From contig NZ_JMQI01000011.1 in NCBI RefSeq assembly GCF_000695625.1, positions 186,001 through 250,000 of the forward strand: DNA of 64,000 nucleotides, written 5' to 3'. This document shows, piece after piece, positions 32,830-41,315 of the stretch (the first letter of the stretch is position 1; each line of letters begins with the position of its first letter). The notes under the pieces are model-generated. The model was given only the letters and a program-made list of their open reading frames with translations, was not told where the DNA came from and made no database searches. This stretch comes from Amycolatopsis rifamycinica. Its GTDB lineage: Bacteria; Actinomycetota; Actinomycetes; Mycobacteriales; Pseudonocardiaceae. The position numbers and the translations under genes were made by a program.

Positions 32830-33233
32830 GACCTCAGGCGCGCACTCCCCTGCGCGGCGGCGCACAGGGTGCTCTCGCCCCGGCCGTCCACCGTGTACAG
32901 GTCGCAGCGGCAGGTGGCGCCGGACCGCCCGGCCCGCACCACGACCGCGTGGGCCCGCAGGGTGGCCCCCACCGCCGGGCGGAGGTAGTCGATCGTGAAC
33001 CCGGCGGTGAGCAGCGCGGGCCCGAGCACGCTGCCGGCGGCGAAGGTGAGCGCGTTGTCGGCGGCGTAGGCCAGGACCCCGCCGTGCAGGAAGCCGTTCT
33101 GCTGCTGGAGTTCCTCGCGGACGTCCAGTTCGAGGGTGGCGGCGCCGTCGCCGAACTCGGTCAGCCGGGCGCCGAGGAGCCGGCTGAACGGCTGGCTCGC
33201 GAGCCCCGCGCGCGCTGCTGCGATGTCGAGCAT
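32826..33233 (-). CDS. PaaI-like hotdog-fold thioesterase
   Basis: The 135-residue protein matches the PaaI/hotdog thioesterase pattern: NGFLHGGVLAYAADNALTFAAG (residues 45-66, with the HGG turn), then FTIDYLRPAVGATLRAHAVVVRAGR in parts. It probably hydrolyses acyl-CoA thioesters. A perfect 16-bp palindrome sits 9 to 24 bases before its ATG, and the MarR gene is divergent from it, so MarR control is likely. It converges on the MCE gene with a four-base overlap. Confidence 0.86.
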   Translation of the reverse strand: MLDIAAARAGLASQPFSRLLGARLTEFGDGAATLELDVREELQQQNGFLHGGVLAYAADNALTFAAGSVLGPALLTAGFTIDYLRPAVGATLRAHAVVVRAGRSGATCRCDLYTVDGRGESTLCAAAQGSARLRS

Positions 33234-33241
33234 GACCCCTC

Positions 33242-33257
33242 ACTTCACTAGTGAAGT
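33242..33257. promoter_or_regulatory. Perfect 16-bp palindrome ACTTCACTAGTGAAGT, MarR operator
   Basis: A perfect 16-bp palindrome lies between the divergent thioesterase and MarR genes, 9 bases from the thioesterase ATG and 41 bases from the MarR GTG. MarR dimers bind palindromes of this size. It should control both genes. Confidence 0.65.
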
Positions 33258-33297
33258 CAGCATGGCGCGGCGTGGCTCCGGCTGTCAAGATCGGCGC

Positions 33298-33720
33298 GTG
33301 GCCGAACCCGATCAGCGCCTGTTCTTCCTGCTCCAGCAAGCCGCCCACCGGCTGCGCGTGGCCGCCGACCGCCGCTGCCTCGCCGCGGCCGGGATCACGA
33401 CGGCCCAGCTCGGGGCGCTCTTCGCCGTCCGCGAAGGCGGGTTGACCCAGCGAGAGCTCGCCGAGCGCCTCGGCCAGCGCGAATCCGCGGTGACCGCGAT
33501 GGTCGCCCGGCTCGCCGAGGCGGGCCTGGTCGACCGGCGACCGCACCCGCGCGAACACCGGGCGGTGGTCTTGCGGCTGACCGCGGCGGGCGAGGAAGCG
33601 CTGACCCGCGCCCGCCCGGCGATCGAGGAGTTCAACGCGCGGCTGGTGGCCGTCCTGGGCGAGGCGGGGTTCCGGGACACCGTGGAAGGCGTCGGCAAGC
33701 TCGCGCGCGGCGAGTGGTGA
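33298..33720 (+). CDS. MarR-family regulator
   Basis: From a GTG at 33298, the 140-residue protein has the MarR winged helix: TTAQLGALFAVREGGLTQRELAERLGQRES in parts, then VTAMVARLAEAGLVDRR and a wing HPREHRAVVLRLT (about residues 35-100). Dimerisation helices flank it. The divergent thioesterase and the shared palindrome define its target. Confidence 0.86.
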   Translation: MAEPDQRLFFLLQQAAHRLRVAADRRCLAAAGITTAQLGALFAVREGGLTQRELAERLGQRESAVTAMVARLAEAGLVDRRPHPREHRAVVLRLTAAGEEALTRARPAIEEFNARLVAVLGEAGFRDTVEGVGKLARGEW

Positions 33721-33724
33721 GGCC

Positions 33725-34456
33725 CTAGGCCACGATCAGCCGGAAACCCGCGTCCCACTCCGGCAGTTCCAGGAGTTCCCGGTGCTCCTCGTGCCAGCGC
33801 CCGGACTCCAGGTCCGCCGCCAGCCGGGCCATCCCGCGCGAAACCGCCGCCGGTGCCGTCTGGGCCAGCGCGGAGCACGACCGGCGGACCGCCGGGTCGA
33901 GGTAGGCCTCCGGCCGCCGCCAGTACGCCGGGAACACACCGTCGGTGAAGTCCCACGGCACGGGCAGCGGAACCACCGAAGCCGCGCCCAGGAAGTCCGC
34001 GATCTCCGGGGCCGAAGGACGCGACGACTCCAGCACGGCCACCTCCGGCACGTACTCCCGCACCAGCCAGAAGTCGTTGTGCAGCGCCGTGTCGTACGCC
34101 AGGACGACCTGGCGGCCCGAGACCCGGCGCAGTTCGGTGAGCCCTCCGCGCCAGTCACCCCAGTGGTGCACCGTCAGCACCGCCAGCGCCGCGTCGAACG
34201 TGCCTGAGGCGAACGGCAGCGCCTCCGCGACCGCCCGCACCACCGGCGCGGCCTCGGGGGCGCGCTGCCGGATCATCTCCGCCGACGGCTCGACCGCGAC
34301 CACCCGGCGCGAAGGCGGCTCGTAGGACCCCGTCCCCGAGCCGACGTCCAGCACCGAAGCCGCGGAACCCAGCGCGGCCAGCACCGGCGCGAGCCAGCGC
34401 GAGTCGGTCCGCCTGCCCAGGGTGTAGCCGACGCCGATCTCGTCGTAGCGCGCCAT
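33725..34456 (-). CDS. SAM-dependent methyltransferase (class I)
   Basis: The 243-residue protein has a class I SAM site: SVLDVGSGTGSYEPP (motif I), VVAVEPSAEMIRQR (motif II acid), ALPFASGTFDAALAVLTVHHW (motifs III-IV), and RQVVLAYDTALHND. It belongs to the Methyltransf_11 group, acting on an unknown small molecule. Its ATG overlaps the stop of the upstream PAC2 gene by one base (TGATG), so the two are coupled. Confidence 0.85.
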   Translation of the reverse strand: MARYDEIGVGYTLGRRTDSRWLAPVLAALGSAASVLDVGSGTGSYEPPSRRVVAVEPSAEMIRQRAPEAAPVVRAVAEALPFASGTFDAALAVLTVHHWGDWRGGLTELRRVSGRQVVLAYDTALHNDFWLVREYVPEVAVLESSRPSAPEIADFLGAASVVPLPVPWDFTDGVFPAYWRRPEAYLDPAVRRSCSALAQTAPAAVSRGMARLAADLESGRWHEEHRELLELPEWDAGFRLIVA

Positions 34457-35373
34457 CAGCGCTCCGGCCCGTCGCCACCGTTCTGCTCGGCCAGGAACCG
34501 CTCGAACTGGGAGCCGAGCTCCTCCGCCGTCGGCATGTGCTCGACCGACTCCGCGAGCAGGCTGCCGCGGTCGGACGCCTCGATGAACGTGTCGTACTGG
34601 CGCTCCAGCGCGCGGACGACGTCGGCGATCTCGTCGGACTCCGCGACCTGCCGGTTGATCTCCGCGTCGGCGAGCTCGGCGGCCGCGCGCAGCTCGCCCT
34701 CGGGCAGGGTCAGCCCGGTCGCGCGGCTCAGCGCGTCGAGCACGATCAGGGACGCCGCCGGGTACGTCGACTGCGCCAGGTAGTGCGGCACGTGCGCGGC
34801 GAAGCCCATCGCGTCGTGGCCCCACTCGCCGAGGCGGTACTCCAGCAGCGCCGCGAGACTGCCCGGCACCTGCAGCCGGTTCGGCAGCGGCTGGTTGTCG
34901 CCGACCAGGTCCTTGCGGGTCGCGTGCGCGGTCACGCCGAGGGGGCGGGTGTGCGGGGCGCCCATCGGAATGCCGTGGAAGCCGGCGGTCAGCCGGACGC
35001 CCCAGCGCTCGACCAGGTTCCGGACCGCCGCGCAGAACCGCTCCCAGTCGTGGTCCGGCTCCGGGCCGGACAGCAGGAGAAACGGCGTGCCGTCGGTGTC
35101 GTGCAGCAGGTGCACCACCAGCTCCGGCGCGTCGTAGTCCTCCCAGTGGTCGACCGCGTAGGTCATCGTCGGCCGCCGCGAGCGGTAGTCGATGAGCCGG
35201 TCGACGTCGAAGCGGGCGATCACCCGGTGCTCGCCGCCCAGCAGGTGCTCGGCCAGCAGACGGCCCGCCGAGCCGGCGTCCATGAACCCCTCGAAGTGGT
35301 GCAGCAGCACTGCCCCGGTCAGGTCGGGGACGTCCGAGTCCACCTCGTACAGGTCGTCGGGATCGAGTCCCAC
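34456..35373 (-). CDS. PAC2-family protein (proteasome-assembly-chaperone-like)
   Basis: The GTG at 35373 (VGLDPDDLYEVD) is chosen for its AGGAGG site five bases upstream, giving 305 residues. PAC2 features are visible: DLTGAVLLHHFEGFMDAG near the N-terminus, LLLSGPEPDHDWERF, GFHGIPMGAPHTRP and AALLEYRLGEWGHDAMGFAAHVPHYLAQS in parts. Actinobacterial PAC2 proteins occur near proteasome and RNA-processing genes but their function is not settled. It is co-transcribed with the methyltransferase. Confidence 0.85.
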   Translation of the reverse strand: MGLDPDDLYEVDSDVPDLTGAVLLHHFEGFMDAGSAGRLLAEHLLGGEHRVIARFDVDRLIDYRSRRPTMTYAVDHWEDYDAPELVVHLLHDTDGTPFLLLSGPEPDHDWERFCAAVRNLVERWGVRLTAGFHGIPMGAPHTRPLGVTAHATRKDLVGDNQPLPNRLQVPGSLAALLEYRLGEWGHDAMGFAAHVPHYLAQSTYPAASLIVLDALSRATGLTLPEGELRAAAELADAEINRQVAESDEIADVVRALERQYDTFIEASDRGSLLAESVEHMPTAEELGSQFERFLAEQNGGDGPER

Positions 35374-35546
35374 CGGATCCTCCTGCTCTCCCACATGGCT
35401 GTCCCTCAAGCACAACACACCCCGAGAGGGATTCCATTCCTCCAGCGGTGTCGCCGATCGTAACGCCACGCGTTCGAAGCCCGTTCGGATCGTCATCGTG
35501 ACCATGGTCCTGGGCACGCAAGGCACCGATCGGGCACGCTTGAGCC

Positions 35547-36056
35547 GTGAGCGAACACACCACGAACACGGCGTTGCGCCTGCGGCCGCCGGCGAACCGG
35601 GTCAGCCGCCGGGCCATCGGCTACTGGACGGTGACCGCCTCGATCCTGTGGATCATCCTGATCGGCGTCCAGACGCTCATCGTGGTGACCAGCGACGACG
35701 CGCCGGCGTTCCTGACCGTGACGCTGGTGGTCTCCGGCGTGCTCGGCCCACTGCACCTGATCGTGATGCCGCAGTGGCGTTACCGGGTGCACCGCTGGGA
35801 GGTCACCGGCGAGGCGGTCTACACCCAGGCCGGCTGGCTGAAGCAGGAGTGGCGGATCGCGCCGGTGTCGCGGATCCAGACCGTCGACATCGAGCGCGAC
35901 CCGTTCGAGCAGCTGTTCGGGCTGGCGAAGATCACCGTGACGACGGCGTCCGCGGCGGGCCCGCTGCGCATCGCCGGCCTGGCCCGCGACCGCGCGCTCG
36001 CGCTGGCCGACGAGCTGACGAAGACGACGCAGGCGGTCCGGGGAGACGCGACGTGA
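35547..36056 (+). CDS. PH-domain membrane protein (bPH2, YdbS-like)
   Basis: From a GTG at 35547, 169 residues: a short basic N-terminus, two transmembrane helices (ASILWIILIGVQTLIVV and FLTVTLVVSGVLGPLHLIVM), and a bacterial PH domain (YRVHRWEVTGEAVYTQAGWL, RIAPVSRIQTVDIERDPFEQLFGLAKITVTT in parts). YdbS/YdbT pairs are widespread membrane proteins linked to secretion stress and bacteriocin resistance in Bacillus. It overlaps the YdbT-like gene by four bases. Confidence 0.85.
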   Translation: MSEHTTNTALRLRPPANRVSRRAIGYWTVTASILWIILIGVQTLIVVTSDDAPAFLTVTLVVSGVLGPLHLIVMPQWRYRVHRWEVTGEAVYTQAGWLKQEWRIAPVSRIQTVDIERDPFEQLFGLAKITVTTASAAGPLRIAGLARDRALALADELTKTTQAVRGDAT

Positions 36057-37588
36057 CCACCGGGGCGGTCGTGACGCCGCCGGCCGAGGGCACGCAGGAC
36101 GCGCCGTGGCACCACCTCGACCGGCGCATGCTGCTCATCCGGCCGGTGCTGGACCTGGTGAAGTCGCTGCCGGTGCTGCTGGGCGCGCTGCTGTTCGGGC
36201 ACGGCGAGCCGTGGCAGTGGGTCGGTCTCGTGTTCACCGCGATCGCCGTGTTCACCGGCGTCTCGCACGTGCTGACCTCGCGCTACCGGATCACCGGAGC
36301 CCAGGTCGAGTGGCACACCGGGCTGCTGCTGCGCAAGCAGCGGGCCATCCCGCGCGACCGGATCCGCACGGTCGACGTCACCTCCGAGCCGAAGCACCGG
36401 CTGTTCTCGTTGGCCGCCGCGCGGATCGGCACCGGGCGGCACTCGCACGGCAAGGGGCCGGGCAAGGACGAGCTCGTCCTCGACGCCGTCACCATCGCCG
36501 AAGCGCAACGGCTGCGGACCCTGCTGCTGCACCGCAAGGCCGAGGCGGCGCCGGATGAAGCCGCCGCCCCGCCGGAGCAGCTGATCGCCGCGGTCGACAA
36601 GCGGTGGCTGCGGTACGCGCCCTTCACGCTGTCCGGGCTGGCGGTCGTCGGCGCGGCTGTCGGCACCGTCTACCACTTCGCGCACGAACTGCACTTCGAC
36701 CCGATCGAGTTTTCGCTGGTCCAGACGGTCGTCGGGCACTTCGCCGACACCCCGGTGTGGCTGAGCCTGGTGCTGGCCGCCGTGGGGCTGCTGGTGCTCG
36801 TCTCGCTGCTGTCGATCGGCGGGTACGTGCTGTCGTTCTGGAACTTCCGGCTCACCCGCGAGCCCGCCGGCACGCTGCACATCCGGCGCGGCCTGATCAC
36901 GACGCGGTCGGTGTCGATCGAGGAGGACCGCCTGCGCGGCGCCGAAATCCGCGAACCGCTGCCGCTGCGGCTGGCCGGTGGGGCCCGCTGCGTCGCCATC
37001 GCCGCCGGGTTGCGGGAAGGCAAGAGCGCGGACAAGGGCGGCAGCCTGCTGCTGCCGCCGGCACCGCTGGCGCGCGCGCACGAAGTCGTCGCCGAGGTGC
37101 TGGGCGAGGATCCGGCCGCGACGCCGCTCGTGCGGCACCCGCGCCGAGCGCTGTACCGGCGGCTCTCCCGCGCGGTCCTCGGCGTGCTGCTGCTCGCCGC
37201 GGCGCTCTCCGGACTGGCGTGGCTCGGCGCGCTGCCCGACTGGCCGTGGCAGGTCGCGCTGGTGCTGGTGCCGTTCGCCGCGCTGGTCGGCTGGGACCGC
37301 TACCGCGGCCTCGGCCACGCGCTCACCGGCCGCTACCTGGTGACCCGGTCGGGCTCGCTGGACCGCGGCACGGCCGCGGTCCGCTGCGACGGGCTGACCG
37401 GGATCGTCGTCGAGCGCTCGTACTTCCAGCGCCGGGCCGGGCTGGTCACGCTGATCGCGCCGGTCGCCGCGGGCAAGGGCCGGTACCACGTGCTCGACGT
37501 CGGCGAGGCCGACGGGCTGGCGCTCGCCGACCGGGCCCTGCCCGGCCTGCTGACGCCGTTCCTCACCGGCGACCGGGACCGCGGCTGA
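36053..37588 (+). CDS. Multi-PH-domain membrane protein (bPH2, YdbT-like)
   Basis: The GTG at 36053 overlaps the upstream stop (GTGA). The 511-residue protein has three bPH2 modules separated by pairs of membrane helices: module 1 near YRITGAQVEWHTGLLLRKQRAIP, module 2 near FRLTREPAGTLHIRRGLITT, module 3 near YLVTRSGSLDRGTAAVR. Each has the RxxTV/RxR strand pattern seen in its smaller partner. The pair form a two-gene operon; function in the family is poorly defined. Confidence 0.86.
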   Translation: MTTGAVVTPPAEGTQDAPWHHLDRRMLLIRPVLDLVKSLPVLLGALLFGHGEPWQWVGLVFTAIAVFTGVSHVLTSRYRITGAQVEWHTGLLLRKQRAIPRDRIRTVDVTSEPKHRLFSLAAARIGTGRHSHGKGPGKDELVLDAVTIAEAQRLRTLLLHRKAEAAPDEAAAPPEQLIAAVDKRWLRYAPFTLSGLAVVGAAVGTVYHFAHELHFDPIEFSLVQTVVGHFADTPVWLSLVLAAVGLLVLVSLLSIGGYVLSFWNFRLTREPAGTLHIRRGLITTRSVSIEEDRLRGAEIREPLPLRLAGGARCVAIAAGLREGKSADKGGSLLLPPAPLARAHEVVAEVLGEDPAATPLVRHPRRALYRRLSRAVLGVLLLAAALSGLAWLGALPDWPWQVALVLVPFAALVGWDRYRGLGHALTGRYLVTRSGSLDRGTAAVRCDGLTGIVVERSYFQRRAGLVTLIAPVAAGKGRYHVLDVGEADGLALADRALPGLLTPFLTGDRDRG

Positions 37589-37889
37589 CACTGCGCCGGC
37601 GCGGCTGGTGTCACGGAAACCTTACGGCGACCCGAACTCCGTCTCGATGTTCGACGGCACGGATCGCGGTGCGTGCACGTCGTCGAAAATCGGGCACCGC
37701 GCGGCTGGTCGTACTACAACAAAAAGCAGGTCGGCACGTTTCGGTGGATATTCAATGCGCTGTGGCAGCACCGGCGTGACCGCTTTCGGAAGCCGCCACC
37801 GGGAATACTGGCCTTTCTTTCACACTACGTGCTAATTTATTCACCCCGTGTGATAGCGAAGGTCGTTTTTGTCTCACCGAGAGGTCACG
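37589..37889. promoter_or_regulatory. Upstream region of the IclR gene with a TCACAC/GTGTGA inverted repeat
   Basis: No gene is supported in these 301 bases. The last part is unusually A/T-rich for this genome (TGCTAATTTATTC), as in promoters. TCACAC at 37820-37825 and GTGTGA at 37848-37853 form an inverted repeat 37 bases before the IclR ATG, a possible autoregulatory site. Confidence 0.4.
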
Positions 37890-38675
37890 ATGACGCCTGC
37901 CGTCAGTACCGTCGACGGTTCCGCCACCACTTCCCCCCGGCGCACCCCGGGTGCCAGCAGTTCCCGCAAGGTCCTTCAGCTGCTGCTGGCCTTTTCGGAG
38001 CGCCGGTGGGAGGCGAGCGTCGCCGAGCTGGCCGCGATCATCGGCACCCCGGTGGCGACGACCTACCGGTACGTGGCCCTGCTCAAGGAGCTGCAGCTGC
38101 TCGAGGAGGGCCGAGCCGGGCACTACCACCTGACCAGCCAGGTGATGCCGCTGGCGCGGGCCGCCCAGCTGGCGAACGACATGGTGCGGCTGGCACGGCC
38201 GGCCATGGAGGAAGCCGCGCGGGAGCTGGGCGAAACGGTCATGTTGTTCCAGCAGTTCGGCGACTCCGCGGTGTGCGCGGACCGCGTCGAGTGCGACCGC
38301 GCCATGCGGTTCACGTTCGAGCCGGGGCATTCGCTGCCGCTCGGCGTCGGCGCGTCCGGCAAGATGCTGCTCGCGCTGCTGCCGGAGATCGAACGCGAAC
38401 GCCGGCTGGCGTCGATCGTCGAACAGCGCGGCACCACCGTGCGCGACGAACTGAAGCGGGCACTGGAAAACCGGTACGCGGTCAGCAGCGGCGAGATCGA
38501 CGAAGGCGTCTGGGCCTGTTCGGTGCCGGTGCAGACGATCGGCAGGCGGCCCACGGTGCTGAGCATGGCCGGCCCGGCCGCCCGGATCACCGAGGAGACG
38601 CGGCACACGGCGATCACGGCCCTGCAGGAGTACGCGATCCGCATCCAGCGGTCGATCTCGTCTTATTCGCTGTGA
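37890..38675 (+). CDS. IclR-family regulator
   Basis: The ATG at 37890 follows GAGAGGTC; the longer frame from 37869 is less likely. The 261-residue protein has an N-terminal IclR winged helix (SSRKVLQLLLAFSERRWE, VAELAAIIGTPVATTYRYVALLKE in parts, residues 25-75) and a GAF-like effector domain with LPLGVGASGKMLLALL and SSGEIDEGVWACSVPV. It stands alone in front of a GNAT gene, so its target is unclear and autoregulation is likely. Confidence 0.86.
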   Translation: MTPAVSTVDGSATTSPRRTPGASSSRKVLQLLLAFSERRWEASVAELAAIIGTPVATTYRYVALLKELQLLEEGRAGHYHLTSQVMPLARAAQLANDMVRLARPAMEEAARELGETVMLFQQFGDSAVCADRVECDRAMRFTFEPGHSLPLGVGASGKMLLALLPEIERERRLASIVEQRGTTVRDELKRALENRYAVSSGEIDEGVWACSVPVQTIGRRPTVLSMAGPAARITEETRHTAITALQEYAIRIQRSISSYSL

Positions 38676-38706
38676 GAATCCCGCCCGGGCGCGTAGAACT
38701 GCCCGG

Positions 38707-39210
38707 GTGATCCGGCTCGCCCGTCCCGAGGACCTGCCCGCGCTCATCGACGTCGAGCGCGAGGCGGGTGCGCTCTTCCGCGACGTCGGCATGGCGGCGA
38801 TCGCCGACGACGACCCGGGCTCGGTGGCGGAGCTGGCGGTGTACCAGTCCGCCGGCCGCGCGTGGGTGAGCGTCGACGCCGCCGACCGGCCGGTGGCCTA
38901 CCTCGTCGCCGAGGTCGTCGACGGGCACGCGCACATCGAGCAGGTCTCGGTCCGGCCGTCGCACGCGCGGCGGGGAATCGGCAGCGCGCTGATCGAGACG
39001 CTCGCCGAGTGGGCCCGCGCGCGCGGATTGACGGCCCTGACGCTGACGACGTTCGAAACCGTGCCGTGGAACGCGCCGTACTACGAACGGCTGCGGTTCC
39101 GGATCATCCCGGACGCGGAAATCGGCGACGGCCTGCGTTCCATCCGCCGCACCGAGGCCGCCCGCGGCCTGGACGCCTGGCCGCGTGTCGCGATGATCCG
39201 ACCGCTCTGA
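38707..39210 (+). CDS. GNAT-family N-acetyltransferase
   Basis: The 167-residue protein starts at a GTG at 38707. The acetyl-CoA loop is clear: IEQVSVRPSHARRGIGSALIETLAEWA, with R/Q-x-x-G-x-G/A as RRGIGS around residue 96. The end has WNAPYYERLRFRII, the usual GNAT beta-5/6 segment. Acceptor unknown. It follows the IclR gene by 31 bp and may share its transcript. Confidence 0.85.
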   Translation: MIRLARPEDLPALIDVEREAGALFRDVGMAAIADDDPGSVAELAVYQSAGRAWVSVDAADRPVAYLVAEVVDGHAHIEQVSVRPSHARRGIGSALIETLAEWARARGLTALTLTTFETVPWNAPYYERLRFRIIPDAEIGDGLRSIRRTEAARGLDAWPRVAMIRPL

Positions 39211-39228
39211 GCTGGGGTTTTGGTCGGT

Positions 39229-39248
39229 TCTCCCCTAGTCGGGGGAGA
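39229..39248 (+). terminator. Hairpin after the GNAT gene
   Basis: TCTCCCC (39229-39235) and GGGGAGA (39242-39248) form a 7-bp stem with a 6-base loop, 19 bases after the GNAT stop. There is no T-run, as is common in high-GC actinomycetes. Confidence 0.4.
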
Positions 39249-39343
39249 GAGTGGCGCAGTCGGTCGAACATGTGTTCTACTGTGCCTGCCGGTCCCGGAG
39301 GGGGAAGCTCCGCGGGCCGGCCCACAGACTTCGGGAGGTTGTT

Positions 39344-39541
39344 GTGGCGGTCAAGATCACCCACCTGACGAACGGCCAGCAGGTCCGGTTCGCCAACGCC
39401 GACGGTGCCCGCCGGTACGCCGAAATCATGGGCGGCGGCGTGGACAAGTGGCGTTTCACGGTGGTGCCCGAGGACCCGATGCTCCGGAAAATGTCGGACT
39501 CGGTCGTTAACGTGCCGGTATGGCGCATGACTTCCAGGTAG
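39344..39541 (+). CDS. Small hypothetical protein (65 aa)
   Basis: The GTG at 39344 has GGGAGG about six bases upstream, so this start is chosen over the longer frame. The 65-residue protein (MAVKITHLTNGQQVRFANAD at the start) resembles a small beta-rich domain followed by a Trp/Arg segment. It overlaps the VOC gene by 22 bases. Family not recognised. Confidence 0.55.
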   Translation: MAVKITHLTNGQQVRFANADGARRYAEIMGGGVDKWRFTVVPEDPMLRKMSDSVVNVPVWRMTSR

Positions 39542-39957
39542 TGGTGGATTCGGCCGACCCGCACGCGCTCGCCGACTGGTGGGCCGAGACGCTCGGCTGG
39601 GCCGTGGAGCCGACGGACGAGGACTTCGTCCGCGAGATGATCGCGAAGGGGTACGCCACGGAGGCGGAGACCAGGGTCTATCGCGGAGCCCTGGTCTGGA
39701 GAGCCGGGGCGGGGATCCGGCACCCGGACTCGCCTCCGGAGGGGCCGCCGCGCCGGATCCTGTTCCAGGAGGTCCCGGAGGCGAAGACGGTGAAGAACCG
39801 GATGCACCTGGACGTATGGGTCGGCGAGGCCAACGTCGAGGCGGCGATCGAGAAGCTGACCGCCCGCGGCGCGAAGTTCCTGCACCGCGGGCGGCAGGGG
39901 CCGCACAGCTGGGTGACGATGGCCGATCCGGAGGGCAACGAGTTCTGCCTCTCCTGA
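39520..39957 (+). CDS. VOC-superfamily (glyoxalase-like) protein
   Basis: The 145-residue protein shows the paired beta-alpha-beta-beta-beta units of the VOC fold: FQVVVDSADPHALADWWAETLGW at the start, and VKNRMHLDVWVGEANVEAAIEKLTARGAK in parts followed by WVTMADPEGNEFCLS at the end. These ends match the actinobacterial glyoxalase-like family. Metal ligands are incomplete, so enzymatic activity is uncertain. Confidence 0.84.
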   Translation: MAHDFQVVVDSADPHALADWWAETLGWAVEPTDEDFVREMIAKGYATEAETRVYRGALVWRAGAGIRHPDSPPEGPPRRILFQEVPEAKTVKNRMHLDVWVGEANVEAAIEKLTARGAKFLHRGRQGPHSWVTMADPEGNEFCLS

Positions 39958-40014
39958 GCCGAGCGGGCCGCCGGCCTGAGACTTGGGGCCGGGGGGCGGG
40001 GTTTCTTCAGGACC

Positions 40015-41283
40015 TCACACCTGCGCCGCCAAGCGGTCCAGGGCCTTCGGCAACGCCGATGCCAGGAGGTCCAGCTCCTCGTCCCCCGCCACCAGCGGCG
40101 GCGAGACCGCCACCCCGCGGCCCAGGTTCCGCACGATCACGCCCTCGTCCCGGCATGCTCGCTGCAGCTTCACCGGCGCTCCCGGGTCGGCCTCCATGAC
40201 CTCCGCCGTCAGCTCCACCGCCGCCAAGAAGCCCAGCCCCGCCCGCACCTCCGCCACCAGCGCGTGCCCGGCCACGCCCGATACCGCGTCCGCCAACGGC
40301 TTCTCCAGCTCGCGGCCGCGCGGGATCAAGCCGTCACGCTCGTAGATGTCCAACGTCGCCAAGCCCGCCGCGCAGGCCACCGGGTGGCCCGCGTACGTCG
40401 GTCCGTGGCGGAAGATCGGGGCTCCCGGGCGGCCCGTGAAGAACGGCTCCGCCACCCGGGGCGCCACCACCAGCGCCCCGAGCGGGATCGTGCCGCCCGT
40501 GATGCCCTTCGCCGTCGTGATCATGTCCGGCCGCAGGGGCCAGCGGTCGATGCCGAACCACGTGCCGAGCCTGCCCCAGGCCGCGATCACGCAGTCCGCC
40601 ACGAACAGGACCTCATGACGGCGGCAGATCGCCGCCACCTCCTCGAGGTAACCCTCCGGTGGCAGCAGCACGCCGCCCGCGCCGATCACCGGTTCGCAGA
40701 AGAACGCCGCCACCCGAGACGCGCCCACCCGGGAAATCTCCGCCTCCAGCGCCGCCGCGTCGTCGAACGGGACGTGCGAGAACTCCGGTGGCTGCGGGCC
40801 GACGGCCGCCGCGTTGGCCGGGATTCCGCCCACCGCCGTGCCGAAACCGTGCGTTCCGTGGTAGCCCTGGGCCCGGCCGATCACGTGCACCTTCTCCGGC
40901 CGGCCCGTCTGCGCGAAGTACGCGCGCGCCAGCTTCACCGCCGTGTCGATCGCGTCGCCGCCGCCCGAACCGAAGAACACCTTCGACCCCGGTTCCGGCG
41001 CCAGAGCCGCGACGCGGTCCGCCAGTTCGATCGCGGGCCGGTTCGCGTTGTAGCCGAACAGGTTCCACGAGTCGAGCTCCCGCAGCTGGCGGGAGACCGC
41101 TTCGGTGATCTCCGGACGTCCGTGACCGAAGTTCGCGTACCAGAGCGACGCCGTCGCGTCGAAGTACCTGCGGCCCGCGTCGTCCCAGACGTACGAGCCC
41201 TCGCCTCGGGTGATGACCATCCGGTCGCCGTCGACCGCGCCCATGTCGGCGAACGGGTGCCACAGGGCGTGCTGTGCTGACAT
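40015..41283 (-). CDS. Class III PLP-dependent aminotransferase
   Basis: The ATG at 41283 has GGAGGACC upstream. The 422-residue protein is a fold-type I, class III aminotransferase: GSYVWDDAGRRYFDATASLW, VFFGSGGGDAIDTAVKLAR, and TTAKGITGG with the PLP lysine at K259. The PLP-N1 Asp lies in FVADCVIAAWGRLGTW, where the usual DEV has become DCV. The family includes omega-amino acid:pyruvate and taurine aminotransferases. A CoA-transferase gene lies 32 bp upstream in the same direction, so the two are probably co-expressed. Confidence 0.87.
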   Translation of the reverse strand: MSAQHALWHPFADMGAVDGDRMVITRGEGSYVWDDAGRRYFDATASLWYANFGHGRPEITEAVSRQLRELDSWNLFGYNANRPAIELADRVAALAPEPGSKVFFGSGGGDAIDTAVKLARAYFAQTGRPEKVHVIGRAQGYHGTHGFGTAVGGIPANAAAVGPQPPEFSHVPFDDAAALEAEISRVGASRVAAFFCEPVIGAGGVLLPPEGYLEEVAAICRRHEVLFVADCVIAAWGRLGTWFGIDRWPLRPDMITTAKGITGGTIPLGALVVAPRVAEPFFTGRPGAPIFRHGPTYAGHPVACAAGLATLDIYERDGLIPRGRELEKPLADAVSGVAGHALVAEVRAGLGFLAAVELTAEVMEADPGAPVKLQRACRDEGVIVRNLGRGVAVSPPLVAGDEELDLLASALPKALDRLAAQV

Positions 41284-41315
41284 CGGTCCTCCTCGCTCCT
41301 GCCCCATCCCTACCA

